64,000 nt of DNA, from NCBI RefSeq assembly GCF_002101705.1, contig NZ_LQPC01000026.1, positions 62,001-126,000 of the forward strand. Reading direction: 5' to 3'. Under the pieces are notes generated by a model. It saw only the letters and a program-made list of their open reading frames with translations, had not been told where the DNA came from and ran no database searches. The first letter of the stretch is position 1. Every line of letters begins with the position of its first letter. Made by a program: the position numbers and the translations under genes. This document shows positions 24,582-34,007 of the stretch, one piece after another. The DNA comes from Mycolicibacterium iranicum (GTDB lineage Bacteria > Actinomycetota > Actinomycetes > Mycobacteriales > Mycobacteriaceae).

Positions 24582-26729
24582 TCATGACGAATCTTCTGTC
24601 TGACGGATGTATGTCACTCCGAACGCAACGACCTGCCTGAACTCCTGGCGGCGGGAGCCGATATCGAACTGGCTGCCGGAGCCCTTTTGAAAGATGTCGA
24701 GACCTCGGCCGAGGAGGATCTTCCAGCCGTTGTCTGCTCGTATAGACCTGTCGTGGATAGACTCGTCCCACTCGACATCGAACTTGATTCCGACCGAGGC
24801 AGCGCCATCTTGAATGGCCTTGAGCATCAACAGTTGCTGCTGCTGATACTCAGGTTTGTCCTCTTTAGTCACCAATTTCACGGCGATCTCTTCTGCGGGG
24901 TCCTTCGCTGACGCCAGCACAGCGAGAAGGTCGACGAGATTACGTCCTTGGTGCGGAGCCCGAATATAGGGGTCGATGACGGTAATCTCCGCTGCCCCGT
25001 GAAGGTAAGGCAGCAGCAGACTTTCGTAGGAGACGCCCTTCTGATTCTCCTGGAAGTCTCGATGCCCCTCGAACAGCGGCTTAGGCTTCGGCGGGTCATC
25101 TGAAGTCGTAGCGGCGGGAGCCTTGAGTTCCTCAGCATCTGAGGTGACGCGGCCGGCTTCCTCATCCGGTCGCCGACGCTGGTGATAATAGTTCGGGTAC
25201 TCGTCCTCTTCAAGCGTTGTGACAGAACGCCATTCGCCGTCCTTGTTAAGATAGCCGAATTTGACGTCAGCCATTGTGGAGTCAATGCGGAGGATCTGGT
25301 CTTTGACGCGTTTGCGGCCCTCGATAGCAAACCGCAGGATCTCCTCGATCTCGTCGGTAGTCGCCTCGCCCTGTGGGTGAAGGATCTTCATGAGACCGGA
25401 GAAGGTCTTGTGGACGCCGTCTCGGTCACGTGTCGAGATTTCGGAGCCGAGCGTAAAGTGCTGCTGGTAGCGGTCGGAGAAGTCCGAGTCACGCATGGAC
25501 TTGAGCACTTCGGCGATGTAGTCGACGACGAAACCGTATCCCTCGGAGAACATCTCACCACGGATGGTGTCGACCTCCCATCCGGGGATATAGAAGTGCA
25601 GGCGGTCGAGGTAAGCCGAGTCGTGGTAGCTCTCGGGGAGTTCATCGAAGAGATCCGAGTGCTTGAGCATGTAGGGCACGTTGTGTGATGTGTTGCCTAC
25701 GAACACCATGGACGCTTCGGCACCCAGAGTTTCGACACCACGGGAGAACGATTTGTTGGCCATGTAGTTCTTCATGATGTCGACGAGCGCCTTGTCGGTG
25801 CGCTTCTTCTTGCCGGCGAACTCGTCGAATGCCACCACGTCCCAGTAACCAACCAGCCCGAGACGTCCGTTGGAGTTGTTCACGAATAGCTTGGCGACGG
25901 TGATCTCGCCGCCGGAGATGAGCATGCCGTGCGGCGAGAACTCAGAGAAGATGTGCGACTTGCCGGTGCCCTTGGGGCCCAACTCGACGAGGTTGTAGTT
26001 TCGCTCGACGAATGGGATTAGCCGTACGAGTTGGATGAGCTTTGCACGCCGGCCGAATAGTTCTGGATTGAACCCGATTGACTGGATTAGCAGGTCGATC
26101 CATTCGTCGGTTGTGAACTCGCGACGCGAGGCGACATAACCGTCGAAGTCGAAGTTGGAGAGCTGGATTGGTTTGATGGAGCCCAGAATCCACGGGACGA
26201 CGCGGGCGTTGTCGCTGTGCTGGTATTCGATGTCGCAAATGCACCAGACGCCGCCGACCAGCAGCTTGGGGTGGGCCTTGATGGTCGCGGGCGCGACGAT
26301 CACCTGCTTGATGCCGAGGTTTGCGAACTCGGCCTCATAGGTGTCGTCCTTTTCGTTGAGCTGGACTTGGACCTTGTCGATGGCGCGGTAGCGGCCCCTT
26401 TCGCGTATGTGAGACTTCACGAGTTCGGCTTGGTTGCGGTGCACGTAGTGGTCGGCGAGGATCTTGCGAACACTGTCGATTCCGGACTGGATAGTCGCCT
26501 CATCGTCAGAAGCCGCGTATTGGCCAAGAAGGTACTCCAGCACGAATGACGGCACGATTGCGTTGCCTTTGACGGCCTTCACAAGGTCCTTGCGCACCAC
26601 AGCGCCACCGAAGACACCGTTGATCTTCTCGTCGAGTGCTGACTTCTTCGGCGGCGCTGCCGAGGACACGCTGGGTACGCCGTCCGAATGGCCGTCATCC
26701 GCTACGGCTAGGTCTGTCTGCTCGGTCAT
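24582..26729 (-). CDS. brxL: BREX-1 Lon-like protease/AAA+ protein BrxL with C-terminal MIT_C-like domain
   Basis: The 715-residue protein has a BrxL N-terminal domain, a AAA+ core with VELGPKGTGKSHIFSEF (Walker A, about residue 245) and VVAFDEFAGKKKR (Walker B), and SMVFVGNTSHNVPYM at sensor 1. Its last ~150 residues (SYESLLLPYLHGAAEITVID, HDRSIRADNGWKILLGRGLD) resemble the phospholipase-D-like MIT C-terminal domain seen on some BrxL proteins. BrxL is required for phage restriction in many BREX-1 systems and forms DNA-binding rings. ATG 26729 was chosen because GGGTGA lies just upstream and only 11 bases separate it from the pglZ stop. An upstream in-frame start at 26807 would overlap pglZ by 67 bases. 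Confidence 0.88.
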   Translation of the reverse strand: MTEQTDLAVADDGHSDGVPSVSSAAPPKKSALDEKINGVFGGAVVRKDLVKAVKGNAIVPSFVLEYLLGQYAASDDEATIQSGIDSVRKILADHYVHRNQAELVKSHIRERGRYRAIDKVQVQLNEKDDTYEAEFANLGIKQVIVAPATIKAHPKLLVGGVWCICDIEYQHSDNARVVPWILGSIKPIQLSNFDFDGYVASRREFTTDEWIDLLIQSIGFNPELFGRRAKLIQLVRLIPFVERNYNLVELGPKGTGKSHIFSEFSPHGMLISGGEITVAKLFVNNSNGRLGLVGYWDVVAFDEFAGKKKRTDKALVDIMKNYMANKSFSRGVETLGAEASMVFVGNTSHNVPYMLKHSDLFDELPESYHDSAYLDRLHFYIPGWEVDTIRGEMFSEGYGFVVDYIAEVLKSMRDSDFSDRYQQHFTLGSEISTRDRDGVHKTFSGLMKILHPQGEATTDEIEEILRFAIEGRKRVKDQILRIDSTMADVKFGYLNKDGEWRSVTTLEEDEYPNYYHQRRRPDEEAGRVTSDAEELKAPAATTSDDPPKPKPLFEGHRDFQENQKGVSYESLLLPYLHGAAEITVIDPYIRAPHQGRNLVDLLAVLASAKDPAEEIAVKLVTKEDKPEYQQQQLLMLKAIQDGAASVGIKFDVEWDESIHDRSIRADNGWKILLGRGLDIFQKGSGSQFDIGSRRQEFRQVVAFGVTYIRQTEDSS

Positions 26730-26740
26730 ATCGTCACCCG

Positions 26741-29233
26741 CTAGAAGTCGAAGTCCGTCATGAACGAACGCTTGATGGTGTAGTTGGCTTTCGTGAACGT
26801 CTTCCATTGGTTCGTGTTGGGGATGCGGTCTTCAAGCCGCAGCTCCACGGCGCGATTGTTGACATCGTCGGCATCCTGCGTGAGGTACAGCGTTACCGAT
26901 TGGTACCTTTCGCGCTGGTCAGCTGACGAACTGTCAAAGGTCAGCACCGGCTGGTCCGAGATCGGCGTCTCTCCTGCGTAGATACCAAGCCGCACTTGGC
27001 GTGGCTGGATCTTGTCGGTGATCGCCTCACGCTGAAGCAGCTTGACTGCGAGCTGGCCGGTCGTGATCTTGTCGGTCTCGGGCATAAGGTCGACCTGGAC
27101 TGCACGGATGTCGCTCCTGCGCTTCTTGTTGACCGCGATGACTGGCACGACAATTTCCTGCAGCGACGCTCCTCCGTGGACGTATCGAGTTCCAGCGCCG
27201 GGTTGCGGGATTCGGTGTATGGACTTGGGGATTTGGATGTCAATGTCGCCGTCCAGTCCGGCCTGAGGTGAGGTGAAGGTCATGAATGAAGGCGAAGGTT
27301 TCAGAGACCTGCCCAGCACGTACCGGCGATTGGTCTTGGTGATCGCGTCCCCTTGCGGAGGCTCGGACACGTAGTACGCCTGTTCCAGCGGAATGTCTTG
27401 GTAGAGGAAGCCGTGGTCTGCGGTGATCACGATGTTTGTGGCATTGGCGTTCGTCCACTTCTTGACGAGTAGCACCAGTTCACGCAGGGTGTCCTCGGCC
27501 GCTTGGAACACCGTGCGTTCGGTGGCTGCTTTGTCGCCGACTGCGTCGATGCGGTCGTGGTAGACGTAGAAGATTAAGTGCTGCTTGTAAAGCTCGCGCA
27601 GTTCATCTCCGGACATCGCCATCACGTCTAAGGCGGAGATTGCATGGCCTTTTACCGCATGCAATATCTTGTCGCGGTTAGCAGTTCCGTTTGTGGGCTT
27701 GCCGTCGGCAAGTACTGGCAGCGCCTCTGGATGGAGCTCCAGCGCCGACTGTGGCAGCAGCGCTGCCATTCCAAGCTGTGTGTAGCTAGGGAGCATCCCG
27801 AGTACTGCCGAGAGCGAGGCGTCGAATCGATCCTCACTCCGGATCAGGGATGTCAGTTCGTCCGCTACCTCGTAACGCATGCCATCCGAGATGATGACGA
27901 CCGCTTTGGTGCGGCCGTCTTTGACGATCGGAGCCACATGGTTATCGAAGAACGTGCTTTGGGGCGCAAGGGAAATTGATTTCCATTGATCAGTCGGCTC
28001 CAGTGCCTGCTGCCACAATCCACCGAAACTATGAAGGAACTTGTTGGCGTACTGCTTGTCAACCTCCGCTTTCAATGCTTCGAGGGGCTTCTGAAAGTCT
28101 GCGGTTTGGTAGGCGTATGTGAACCAGCGGTACTGCTGATCGATTTGGAACCACTCGGATTGGTATTGCTGTAGACCTGCGTCCATCGATGGGATCGTGC
28201 TAGGCAGGGCAGCGATGGATGCGAGGAGTTCGGAGGCGCTGCGCGTCGCCTCGTACAGCTTGGCGTACTTGTCTTTCCAGAGGCTGTCCTGGCGCTTCCG
28301 CACGATTTCGGCTACTTTGCGGGGTGTTACCGATTGAGTTACGACTGCGGCCGCGAGATCGACGATGACCTTGCGGTCGATCTCCTCGAAAATAGTGACT
28401 GAGACTAGTTCGCGGAAATCGCGGTGCTCGATCTTCGACTTCAGGTCGAGTGCGTCAGCCGCCCGCGACGCGAGCGTCGCCATCACGCCTTGGGTGCGGA
28501 CGTCGTAGCGCAGGCTGTTGAAGTCGATCCGGATATTTCGGAACTCGCCAGGTGTTTCTGACGCGAAGTCGTCGATCGCTCGGCTGTACATCCACAGCAC
28601 AAAATCGTCGATCGTTGGGTTGGCGGCCGAGTACTTGTAGATTTTCGCCAGACCATCCCAAAGGAATTGGTCGAGCCCGAAGGTCGCGAGGTCATCGAAC
28701 TTCGCACGCTTGTTCACAGCGTTCTCGGTGAGGAGTTCGCGAATGATGTCGGTCAGCGTGTGTCCTGACGACTTGACGAGAACCTGGGACATCTTGGCGC
28801 ACATCTTGGCAGCGTCGTCGCCCGGAGAAAGAAGCTTTGCCAGAGCGAGTCTGCGAGAGCTGGCGCCGAAGAAACTCTGGTGCTGCTCAATGACGGCAGC
28901 TAGCGCGGGATCGTTGATTCCGAATTCTTGTTGAAGCATGGATGCCTTGTCTGCGGTAAAGACCCCATAGGCTAACTCAAGGTCCAGTAGCCAGTTGCTC
29001 GTTCCCCGTGGCGCCTCACCCGAGCGATAGACAAGATGCTTGGTGACGTGATCAGTGAGGATCGCGCTCTTCACACCGAATTCGTTGCCGTGCACTCGAA
29101 TGACGTTCACAGCGCCGAGTTCGAGCGCTTCGACGTCGGCGTCGTACTCGCCGGAAGGGTCGTGCCAAAATACGACTCGCTGCGCAGCCAGTAGGTTGTT
29201 GATGGCGTCCTTGACCGAGTTCAGCTCAGTCAC
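26741..29233 (-). CDS. pglZ: BREX-1 alkaline-phosphatase-superfamily protein PglZ
   Basis: The 830-residue protein starts MTELNSVKDAINNLLAAQ, with FWHDPSGEYD in the N-terminal domain typical of BREX-1 PglZ. The metal-binding phosphatase motifs are AVVIISDGMRYEVADEL near residue 446 and NIVITADHGFLYQD near 603, as in the alkaline phosphatase/phosphodiesterase superfamily. PglZ is essential in BREX, where it has metal-dependent nuclease or phosphatase activity and contacts PglX and BrxB. Its start overlaps pglX by 8 bases and it is followed after 11 bases by brxL, which indicates one transcript. Nothing suggests a defect. Confidence 0.92.
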   Translation of the reverse strand: MTELNSVKDAINNLLAAQRVVFWHDPSGEYDADVEALELGAVNVIRVHGNEFGVKSAILTDHVTKHLVYRSGEAPRGTSNWLLDLELAYGVFTADKASMLQQEFGINDPALAAVIEQHQSFFGASSRRLALAKLLSPGDDAAKMCAKMSQVLVKSSGHTLTDIIRELLTENAVNKRAKFDDLATFGLDQFLWDGLAKIYKYSAANPTIDDFVLWMYSRAIDDFASETPGEFRNIRIDFNSLRYDVRTQGVMATLASRAADALDLKSKIEHRDFRELVSVTIFEEIDRKVIVDLAAAVVTQSVTPRKVAEIVRKRQDSLWKDKYAKLYEATRSASELLASIAALPSTIPSMDAGLQQYQSEWFQIDQQYRWFTYAYQTADFQKPLEALKAEVDKQYANKFLHSFGGLWQQALEPTDQWKSISLAPQSTFFDNHVAPIVKDGRTKAVVIISDGMRYEVADELTSLIRSEDRFDASLSAVLGMLPSYTQLGMAALLPQSALELHPEALPVLADGKPTNGTANRDKILHAVKGHAISALDVMAMSGDELRELYKQHLIFYVYHDRIDAVGDKAATERTVFQAAEDTLRELVLLVKKWTNANATNIVITADHGFLYQDIPLEQAYYVSEPPQGDAITKTNRRYVLGRSLKPSPSFMTFTSPQAGLDGDIDIQIPKSIHRIPQPGAGTRYVHGGASLQEIVVPVIAVNKKRRSDIRAVQVDLMPETDKITTGQLAVKLLQREAITDKIQPRQVRLGIYAGETPISDQPVLTFDSSSADQRERYQSVTLYLTQDADDVNNRAVELRLEDRIPNTNQWKTFTKANYTIKRSFMTDFDF

Positions 29234-32200
29234 CCGACGACTCCAACCCGGCGATCTTCCTTAGCGCCTCGCCGAGCTTTGGGTAGTTCACCTTCACACC
29301 GTCGTTGAGGTCGATGACGACGTTCTCGGATGCCTTCGGATAAAGCGTGTCGTGCTCATACTCGTTCAGTTCGACGAGAATCTTGCGCAGGCGGTCTGCT
29401 TCTTTGGCGTTGCCGGCGCGCTCCACCTGTTGAAGGCTCGATTCAAGCTTCGTCACGTACTCGCGCAGGTATGTCAGCACCGTTGAAGCGGTGGACGGCC
29501 TGTAGCGGTGCAGGTAGACCATCGCGTTGAACGATCCCTTGGGGCTTGAGAACAGCCAGTAGATCGGCCGCTTCTTGTACCGCTGAACATGATCGTCGTA
29601 GAACCTCGACCTTCCTGTCCTTGTGATGAAGTACTCGCGGAGATTCTTCACGCCGAGGGATTCGAGTACGAAATTGAGGTTTGCCTCGAAGTGCTGCTCT
29701 CCGAATGCAACTCGGAGAAAGTGGCGGAAGCTACCTGCGATGTCATCCTCGAACCAGTCGCCGTCGACAATTGGGATGACACTGTCAGCGTCCGGCGCAT
29801 AAGTCGGGGATGGAACTCTGGCGAGGTAGTCCTGAAGTGATGAGTCCTGGTTGGCCAGAATTAATCCTGGTTCGTCTAGGCTGTAGCGCCCAAACATGCA
29901 GCCGACTGCAAACGACACCAAGTCGGCCATCAATGATGACGCCGAGGTCTGCCGCAGCGGCTCATCTTGCCTCGCATCGTCTGTTGCCTGCGTCGCTAAA
30001 AGTGCCCCCGCGAAGAACTCATCGTTCTCTCGTTCCAGCTGACGGATCTCCGCGTGAATCTCCGCCTCATTCTTTGTCGCGGCCTCCGCACTTAGGCGCA
30101 GGTCCCCAAGCACTTGGTCATCCAGGAGTATTGACTTAAGACCGGAGAATCCACGCGAAGTCTCCGAGCGGTCAAAAAGTAGTGTCGACAACTCAACTGC
30201 GCGATTCGCGATCTCTTCGATCCGCGCAGCGCTTAATGCACCCGTTGGAATCGGCAGCTGCGCAAGTGTTCCAACACCGAAGCCCTTGGGTGAGATGAGA
30301 CGGGCTAGATGTTCAAACGAGTGGCTGTTCATCAACGCCAAGAGTTGCCCAATCGTGACCGGGGCGACCGGAAAGACCATCGAGTTTTTCTGATCGAAGA
30401 TCGCGCCGGGTGCCACCGACCTTGCCTTCAAGGTTCCAGCCAGACCTCCGTACGAGAGACCCGGCCGAAAGTAGTACTGGGCGTTTCTCACTACGGAACT
30501 CCGATGGGCACGGATCTCGGCACCATCACGCAACCAGTCGAGGACCAGATCTTCGCGAGCAAACCACCGCGTCGGCGAACTCGATTTCACATACGGCACC
30601 CACCGCGCAAAATCATCTGCTCCACGGATCTGGCTCGCAGACACCTCGTACCACTGACGCAAGAATCGAACATTATCTCCTGTTTGCAGGCCAGTCCTGA
30701 CGTCCGCGATAGAGTTCATAGTTGCGGCCGTTGCAAACGCATCGTGAGCCCGTTCGGAAGCTGCGTACGGAGTGAACACCTTTCCGGGAAACACGTCGAA
30801 CCACTCAAGCCGGTGAGTGAATCGACGTTCTTCGTCGTGAAACTGAGCGATCTTCGCCTCTACCGTCGAACCTGCTGTAGCCGCTACGAACGTGGCTCTA
30901 CTGTTGCCCGCAGCGACCCGTTGGAAGAGTGAAGCCGACACCTGTACAACTTCCCCCGCGATCTCGGGGAAGGCGCGCGGCCCCAGATGAAGGACGATTC
31001 GAGGGGCAAGCTTCTCGCGGATGACCTCCCGGAACGCCGCACACTCTACGTTGCCCAGCCAGCTGTCCATATTCAGCAAGCCGATATAGCCAGCCGGCCG
31101 AAGCAAGTTGCCAGCGCGGAGCGCGAATGCCAGGTCAAGCCCAGTAGATCCTGCGGGAAACTGCGCGAGCAGATGATCGTAGAGTGCCGGGCTCATGTTT
31201 CGTGCGTCCATGTAGGGCGGATTCGCGACCACCACCGAGTATCCAGGGCAAAGGTATTCGGCTTGCGAAATCCCTCGATGAGCCCTCGCTATCGCGTCGG
31301 CCCGGTACATGTCGCCACCGTCATCAAGGTCCTCGAGATGGTTGGCGAGGCGAAGGACGAGTGCCGGATCAGGCTTCACAAGCGATCCGAACGCATCAGC
31401 ATCGGCAAACTGAGTCCAGAACGCCTCTTCTGCGAGCCGGTCTCCGTCGCTGGTGACCAGGTAGTCGAGCTCATCAGGACTGAACACGATCGGTTCGAGT
31501 ACACAGATATTTGGCTCAAGCGAGTTCTTAAGGAAGAGCTTGCGCTTCGCCACGGCCTTCATGGTCAATGCGAATGCCGCGAGCGCTCCAGCGCGGGGGT
31601 CGATCTCGGTGCCGTAGAGGTTGTTGGTCAAGATCAATCCGGGAATGTCCGAGGGCGCATGGCCCTCCTCCGCATAGATCGCGTACAGGAGGTCGAAGGC
31701 GTAGGTCAGCATGTGCCCCGAACCGCACGCGGGGTCGATGACCTTGAGTTCCTCTGGCTTGGCGATCTTGAGGAAGTTGATTTCTTCTTCGACGGGAGCG
31801 ATGTAGTAGTCCATCTGGTGGATAAGCCCAGAGTTGGGTCGATTGAGCATCCAGAGTCGACCGAGAGAGTTCTCAACGAGATAGCGCACAATCCAGTGGG
31901 GCGTGAATAGCTGTGTAGCGGCCGGGATTTCGTCAGCGCCAGCCTTTTTGTTCTTCTTGAATCCGGCGAAGACTTCGTCTTTGCGCTCCGAAATGTAGAA
32001 CTGGTAGAGCCAGCCGATGACTTCGACGTCCTTACAGGCGTCTTCGCTCAGGACGTCAACCGAACGAGTGAGCACCGAGTCACCGGCCAACAAGTTGGCA
32101 GGTATCAACAGTTCGGTCAAATCGCCTTGACGCTCGAACATGAAGGGCATTGCCTTGTGCCAGAACTGGCAATAGGCCACAAGGAGCAGCGAGTAGGCCT

Positions 32201-32636
32201 CCACTTGGGCGTCGACTCCCGGGCGTGGCTGGCAAGTGCCGTTGAGCAGGCCGGCGATGGCGGCCGTGGTTCGATCGTTGGACACGACCTCTTGGTCGAT
32301 CTGCCCACGTTTTGCGGCGGCAAGCACCTCCGGCTGTCCTACATGATTGGCGGCTGGCGAGACCACACCGATACCCGTGTATCCATTGGCATCCATGAAT
32401 CTCAGGGCGATGATCCGGTTGAACCAGGTGTAGGCGACTTTGTCTGCCACGTGCGCCTTGCCTCTGTCGCCGCCTCCGCCAACGGCGACTGCTTTCTCCA
32501 GACTGTCGACTGCCGTGGGACTTTCGACTCGCTCCGGTGATCCTTGGGATAGGACGGCTGTGATCCGCGCGGTGACTTCGCGGATCAGTTCGGTGCGAGC
32601 TGACGTCGCGAAGGACTTGAGTGGTGCGGTTTCCAT
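29226..32636 (-). CDS. pglX: BREX-1 adenine-specific DNA methyltransferase PglX
   Basis: The 1136-residue protein has an N-terminal helical domain (VADKVAYTWFNRIIALRFMD), the SAM-binding motif I DPACGSGHMLTYAFDLLY near residue 300, and catalytic motif IV VVVANPPYMDARN near 472. A long C-terminal target-recognition and coiled-coil region follows. It methylates adenine in an asymmetric site on host DNA, which marks self in BREX, and it is also needed for restriction. Its ATG overlaps the stop of the brxC 3' fragment by one base (TGATG), so its translation is coupled to that second brxC frame. The recognition site cannot be read from the sequence. Confidence 0.92.
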   Translation of the reverse strand: METAPLKSFATSARTELIREVTARITAVLSQGSPERVESPTAVDSLEKAVAVGGGGDRGKAHVADKVAYTWFNRIIALRFMDANGYTGIGVVSPAANHVGQPEVLAAAKRGQIDQEVVSNDRTTAAIAGLLNGTCQPRPGVDAQVEAYSLLLVAYCQFWHKAMPFMFERQGDLTELLIPANLLAGDSVLTRSVDVLSEDACKDVEVIGWLYQFYISERKDEVFAGFKKNKKAGADEIPAATQLFTPHWIVRYLVENSLGRLWMLNRPNSGLIHQMDYYIAPVEEEINFLKIAKPEELKVIDPACGSGHMLTYAFDLLYAIYAEEGHAPSDIPGLILTNNLYGTEIDPRAGALAAFALTMKAVAKRKLFLKNSLEPNICVLEPIVFSPDELDYLVTSDGDRLAEEAFWTQFADADAFGSLVKPDPALVLRLANHLEDLDDGGDMYRADAIARAHRGISQAEYLCPGYSVVVANPPYMDARNMSPALYDHLLAQFPAGSTGLDLAFALRAGNLLRPAGYIGLLNMDSWLGNVECAAFREVIREKLAPRIVLHLGPRAFPEIAGEVVQVSASLFQRVAAGNSRATFVAATAGSTVEAKIAQFHDEERRFTHRLEWFDVFPGKVFTPYAASERAHDAFATAATMNSIADVRTGLQTGDNVRFLRQWYEVSASQIRGADDFARWVPYVKSSSPTRWFAREDLVLDWLRDGAEIRAHRSSVVRNAQYYFRPGLSYGGLAGTLKARSVAPGAIFDQKNSMVFPVAPVTIGQLLALMNSHSFEHLARLISPKGFGVGTLAQLPIPTGALSAARIEEIANRAVELSTLLFDRSETSRGFSGLKSILLDDQVLGDLRLSAEAATKNEAEIHAEIRQLERENDEFFAGALLATQATDDARQDEPLRQTSASSLMADLVSFAVGCMFGRYSLDEPGLILANQDSSLQDYLARVPSPTYAPDADSVIPIVDGDWFEDDIAGSFRHFLRVAFGEQHFEANLNFVLESLGVKNLREYFITRTGRSRFYDDHVQRYKKRPIYWLFSSPKGSFNAMVYLHRYRPSTASTVLTYLREYVTKLESSLQQVERAGNAKEADRLRKILVELNEYEHDTLYPKASENVVIDLNDGVKVNYPKLGEALRKIAGLESSGD

Positions 32637-34000
32637 CAGTTTGCAATCCGGTTCTCTTTGATCGCCTGCACCAATGAGGCCCGAAGTGCCGCGAGGTAGG
32701 CGTCGACGTCGTCCTCGGTCTCGATAATGGCGGGGCCTCCCGCCGCCTTGATGCTCGCGACGGCGACTGTTGGCTTCTGGGCCTTGCCGCCGGTGTCGGC
32801 GGACTTGGTGAGTTGGTCGATCAGTCCCGGATAGGTGGTGGATTCGAACTGGCTACCCGCTTGGTGAACGACGGCGATGAGGTTCTGGCTGTCGAGGGTC
32901 GACAGAAGTGTGTTCACTGTGTCGACTGCCGCGTTTTGGGCGTCTGCCGATGCGGCTTTGTAGAAGTGCGCCTGCAGCAGACTCTCAAGCTTGGTCTCGA
33001 CAGCGCTTCTTACCGCCGTGCGAGCACTCGTTACCTGGTCATCAAGCAGATTCTTGAGGATGTCTGACGCTGCCTTGAGCTGATTCATCTTGTTGCCGCG
33101 GAACGCATTCGGGTCATCGAGTAGCGACTTGATGTTGTCTCCGGCACCTTCAGGGAGGTAGGCCAGGTTTCCCGCATTAGCAGTGAGCAGTCCGACCGCT
33201 TCGTCGTAGATCTTGGCCTGCTGCCCTTTGAGGAAGGCCTTGATGGGATCGATTGTGTCCGCCTTGGCCTCGAGGAGTTCGTCGGCCGTGTTGAATTCGG
33301 CAAGGTACCAGTCGACGGGCTTGCCGGTGACTTGATCTAGAAGAGCTACGACTGCAGCGAGTTGGCTGATAAACGGGTACCGGCTGGTACTGATGAGTGC
33401 GTTGAGTTCCTCACGCTTAGCCGCGAGCTTGTCCTTGCCGAACCGAGCGAGTTCCGCGGGGTCGCTTGGCACTGCACCCTCGTCGAAGAATTCCGTGCAG
33501 AACTTCTTGAACGCTGCCACTTTGGTTGCGTCGTAGGCCTTTTGTGGAGCGGCGACCGTGTGTTGGTGCTTCGCGGTGTTCTTAATTAGGGCGGCCACTT
33601 CGGTACGCACTACCGGGGTGCCATCGATGCTGAGGGCTATCTTTCCGGTCCCGACCAGCCAGCCCAGCACGACTTCGATCGAGCCGAGGTTCCAGCCGTA
33701 TGGCTTCGACTCGAAGCGGCCGACGATTTTCTTGACTGTTACCTGTTCGCCGAGGTTGGTCTGGGAGATGATCCACGACTCCATTTCGGCCCCGGGCGAG
33801 GTCAATATCGACAAGTTATCGACACCGAACAGGCCCTGGTCGCTCTGAACAGCCCCAGCCACCTGCTGCTCTGAGAAGGCTTTACCCCCAAGAAGTGCCA
33901 GGCTCGTGTAGGTGCGGCCGACAAGTTCCTGGAAGCCATCAGACACGCGCGCCAGTGCCTCCTGAGCGCTGGAGGTGATTTCGGAGGCATTGATGATCAT
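32636..34000 (-). pseudogene. brxC: brxC, 3' part (frame-split C-terminal 454 codons)
   Basis: The 454-codon frame MIINASEITSSAQEALARV to VQAIKENRIAN is the C-terminal third of BREX-1 BrxC. It contains the usual helical body and the winged-helix-like segment around VTVKKIVGRFESKPYGW. It lies in the +1 frame relative to the 5' part. Read upstream of its ATG without a stop, this frame gives IERLRQAVGDAQ, a natural helix continuing the 5' part. The ATG at 34000 is 7 bases after the TGA of the 5' part, so termination-reinitiation could yield a separate C-terminal polypeptide. The 5' and 3' parts together match the ~1150-1200 residues of normal BrxC. Treated as one broken gene with 34008-36107. 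Confidence 0.8.
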
Positions 34001-34007
34001 TTGCGCG

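Noticed and set aside
26730..26807. Longer BrxL start at 26807
   Set aside because: It would overlap pglZ by 67 bases and add unconserved sequence; the ATG at 26729 has a GGGTGA ribosome site right after the pglZ stop.
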